Assembly: GCA_965222125.1 (NCBI GenBank)
Contig: CBDCTC010000006.1
Location: 1,488,001 to 1,552,000, forward strand
DNA: 64,000 bases
Reading direction: 5' to 3'
Origin: CAZENU01 sp965222125
GTDB taxonomy: Bacteria; Chloroflexota; Dehalococcoidia; Lucifugimonadales; CAZENU01
The position numbers were made by a program, and so were the translations under genes. The stretch's first letter is position 1; every line of letters starts with the position of its first letter. Positions 62,320 to 64,000 of this stretch are shown piece after piece. The notes under the pieces were generated by a model. The model did no database searches. It saw only the letters and a program-made list of their open reading frames with translations, and was not told the origin of the DNA.

Positions 62320-64000
62320 ATGCCCGACGACATAACGATCACGATCGACGGCGCCGAGGTCAAGACGCGGCCCGGGACTAACGTCCTCCAGGCCGCGATG
62401 GACGCCGGCATCTACATCCCGTACCTGTGCTACTACCCGGGCATGAAGGCCTTCGGCGCGTGCCGCATGTGCGTCGTCAAGTTCGACGAGGGCGGCCCGC
62501 CCGGCAACCAGGCGTCGTGCACGGTGCCGGCCGCCGACGGCATGGTCGTCAGCACGGCGGCCGAGGACACCAAGGCCGTGCGCAAGGGCATCATGGATCT
62601 GCTGATCTCCGAGCATCCCCACGGCTGCCTCACCTGCCACCGCGTCGACCTGTGCGGCCCCGCCGACATCTGCCTGCGCCACGTTTCCGTCAACGACCGG
62701 TGCGTGACCTGTCCGAAGAACGAGCGCTGCGAGCTCAAGGACACTGTCCGCTACCTCGAGATGGACATGGACACCCCGCTCACCTACAACAACCGCAACC
62801 TCCCGCAGAAGGTGGCCGACCCGTTCTGGGAGATGGACCTGAACCTCTGCATCGTCTGCGGCCGCTGCGTGCGGGTCTGCGACGAGGTGCGGGGCGACAG
62901 CGCCCTGACCTTCACCGACAGGGCGGGGCGCAGCCTGATCGGCACGTCCCATGGCACGTCGCTGCTGGAGTCCGGCTGCGAGATGTGCGGCGCCTGCATC
63001 GACGTGTGCCCCACCGGAGCCCTGGTGGAGCGCGATCACAAGTGGGCCAAGGCGGCCAAGAAGGTCGTCAGCACCTGTAGCCTCTGCCCCGTCGGCTGCC
63101 AGATGACCCTGGAGGTCGACAAGCGGGGGCGCCTCATTCGCGCCATCGGTGACCTGGACGCCGCGGCCAACCATGGACAGCTCTGCTACAAGGGCAAGTT
63201 CGGCCTCGACTTCGTCAACAACAAGCGCAGGCTGCGCAAGCCGCAGCTCCGCGTCGACGGCGCTCTTACGGAGGCGACGTGGAACGACGCCGTCGGGGTG
63301 GTGGCCGAACGCCTGGAGGAGTACAGGGACGGCCGGTTCGCCCTGCTGGCCTCTCCGCACGGCGCCAATGAAGACTGCTACGTCGCGCAGAAGTTCGCGC
63401 GGGCAGTCATGGGCACCAACAACGTGGACATGTCGTCCAACATACGCCCCGAGCTGTTCCCGGCGCTGGGCGAAATGCTCGGCCACGAGGCCGGCACCAA
63501 CCCGACGTGGGAGCTCGACGGCGCCAACTGCTTCCTCGTCGTGTCCAGCAACGTCACCGAGGAGCAGACCGTTGCCGCCGTTCCGGTGAAGAAGGCCGTC
63601 CGCGCCGGCGCGTCGCTCATAGTCATAGATCCGCGGGAGACGGAGCTCACCCGCTACGCCGACATCTGGCTGCGTCCGGTCCCGGGCAGCGAGACGGCGC
63701 TGGTCGGCGGCATGATCCGCGTCATCGTCGACGAGTCGCTGGACGCCCACGACTTCCTGGCCGACCATTGCGACGGCGCGGAGGAGCTGCGCAACAGCCT
63801 CTGGGAGTTCGACCTGATCCGGGTCGCGGCAGCGACGGGCATCTCACAGGAGCGGATACGCGAGACGGCGAGGCTGTTCGCCCGCGCCGACGCGTGCGCA
63901 ACCCTCTACGGCCTCGAGACGGTCGCGCCCGACCTGAGGGAGGACTGCGTACGCGCCCTCGTCAGCCTGGCGCTCGTGACCGGCAACGTGGGCAGGCCGC
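62320..64000 (+). CDS. Formate dehydrogenase-like/NuoG-like molybdopterin oxidoreductase (partial)
   Basis: This frame of 560 codons starts at ATG 62320 and is cut by the window edge. It has a [2Fe-2S] ferredoxin domain (GACRMCVVKF, SCTVPA), Cys-rich HPHGCLTCHRVDLCG and RCVTCPKNERCELKD clusters, and two [4Fe-4S] sites (CIVCGRCVRVC, CEMCGACIDVCPTGAL). The molybdopterin domain starts STCSLCPVGCQMTLEV and GQLCYKGKFGLDFV. Where formate dehydrogenases carry the Cys or Sec ligand (FdhF CCARV-U-HGP) this protein reads VDMSSNIRPELF, with no Cys or UGA. A formate dehydrogenase alpha-like or NuoG-like role follows from the context; the catalytic metal site is atypical. Confidence 0.85.
   Translation, partial: MPDDITITIDGAEVKTRPGTNVLQAAMDAGIYIPYLCYYPGMKAFGACRMCVVKFDEGGPPGNQASCTVPAADGMVVSTAAEDTKAVRKGIMDLLISEHPHGCLTCHRVDLCGPADICLRHVSVNDRCVTCPKNERCELKDTVRYLEMDMDTPLTYNNRNLPQKVADPFWEMDLNLCIVCGRCVRVCDEVRGDSALTFTDRAGRSLIGTSHGTSLLESGCEMCGACIDVCPTGALVERDHKWAKAAKKVVSTCSLCPVGCQMTLEVDKRGRLIRAIGDLDAAANHGQLCYKGKFGLDFVNNKRRLRKPQLRVDGALTEATWNDAVGVVAERLEEYRDGRFALLASPHGANEDCYVAQKFARAVMGTNNVDMSSNIRPELFPALGEMLGHEAGTNPTWELDGANCFLVVSSNVTEEQTVAAVPVKKAVRAGASLIVIDPRETELTRYADIWLRPVPGSETALVGGMIRVIVDESLDAHDFLADHCDGAEELRNSLWEFDLIRVAAATGISQERIRETARLFARADACATLYGLETVAPDLREDCVRALVSLALVTGNVGRP

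Overview
The window is a GC-rich, gene-dense stretch of bacterial chromosome with no rRNA or tRNA gene that I could see. Its gene content suggests a Chloroflexota genome, possibly the SAR202/Dehalococcoidia side. The hints are many single-copy sugar and aromatic catabolism genes (Gfo/Idh/MocA, SMP-30, UxuA-like, HpcH-like, sulfatase), an F420-type PPOX protein, an AroK-AroB fusion, lipoproteins with PT-rich linkers, and a NuoE/NuoF/FdhA-like module. This placement is inference from gene content; no marker gene was compared.

Layout. 1-8.1 kb: an FG-GAP repeat protein (cut by the left edge), an oxidoreductase, an AAA ATPase with a broken PD-(D/E)xK nuclease partner, an SDR plus TIM-barrel operon, and a 5'-3' exonuclease. 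8.3-17.1 kb: a large DUF4349/PKD lipoprotein, then a small defence-like island (ribbon-helix-helix protein, DUF1828 pair, 1345-residue type IIG restriction-methylase). 17.6-23.5 kb: a UxuA-like operon and a DUF1800/DUF1501/NHL cluster. 23.6-32.8 kb is a zone of decay: an IS1182-family element splits a trypsin-like lipoprotein, a small membrane gene is frameshifted, an integrase is truncated against a block of intergenic repeats, and an IS1380-family element splits an ABC permease. 33-39.6 kb: SMP-30, threonine synthase-like, fumarase, methyltransferase, GNAT and a CCA-adding-type enzyme. 39.7-48.7 kb: a second IS1380 copy splits a sulfatase, followed by an HpcH-like aldolase, GNAT/PPOX/dipeptidase operon, an MBL hydrolase and a DUF433/DUF5615 toxin-antitoxin pair. 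48.9-59.8 kb: housekeeping genes (selD with an in-frame UGA, argS, gamma carbonic anhydrase, aroE-aroKB-TSUP-tgt operon). 59.9 kb to the end: nuoE-nuoF-fdhA-like operon cut by the right edge.

The most notable points are: (i) three genes are each interrupted by an IS whose removal, with one copy of its 4-bp target duplication, restores the reading frame, and the permease site carries two extra GGTA copies that look like footprints of earlier transposition; (ii) selD is itself a selenoprotein gene; (iii) a ~60-110 bp palindromic repeat family occurs in at least seven intergenic spaces; (iv) the FdhA-like subunit lacks the Cys/Sec expected as molybdenum ligand.
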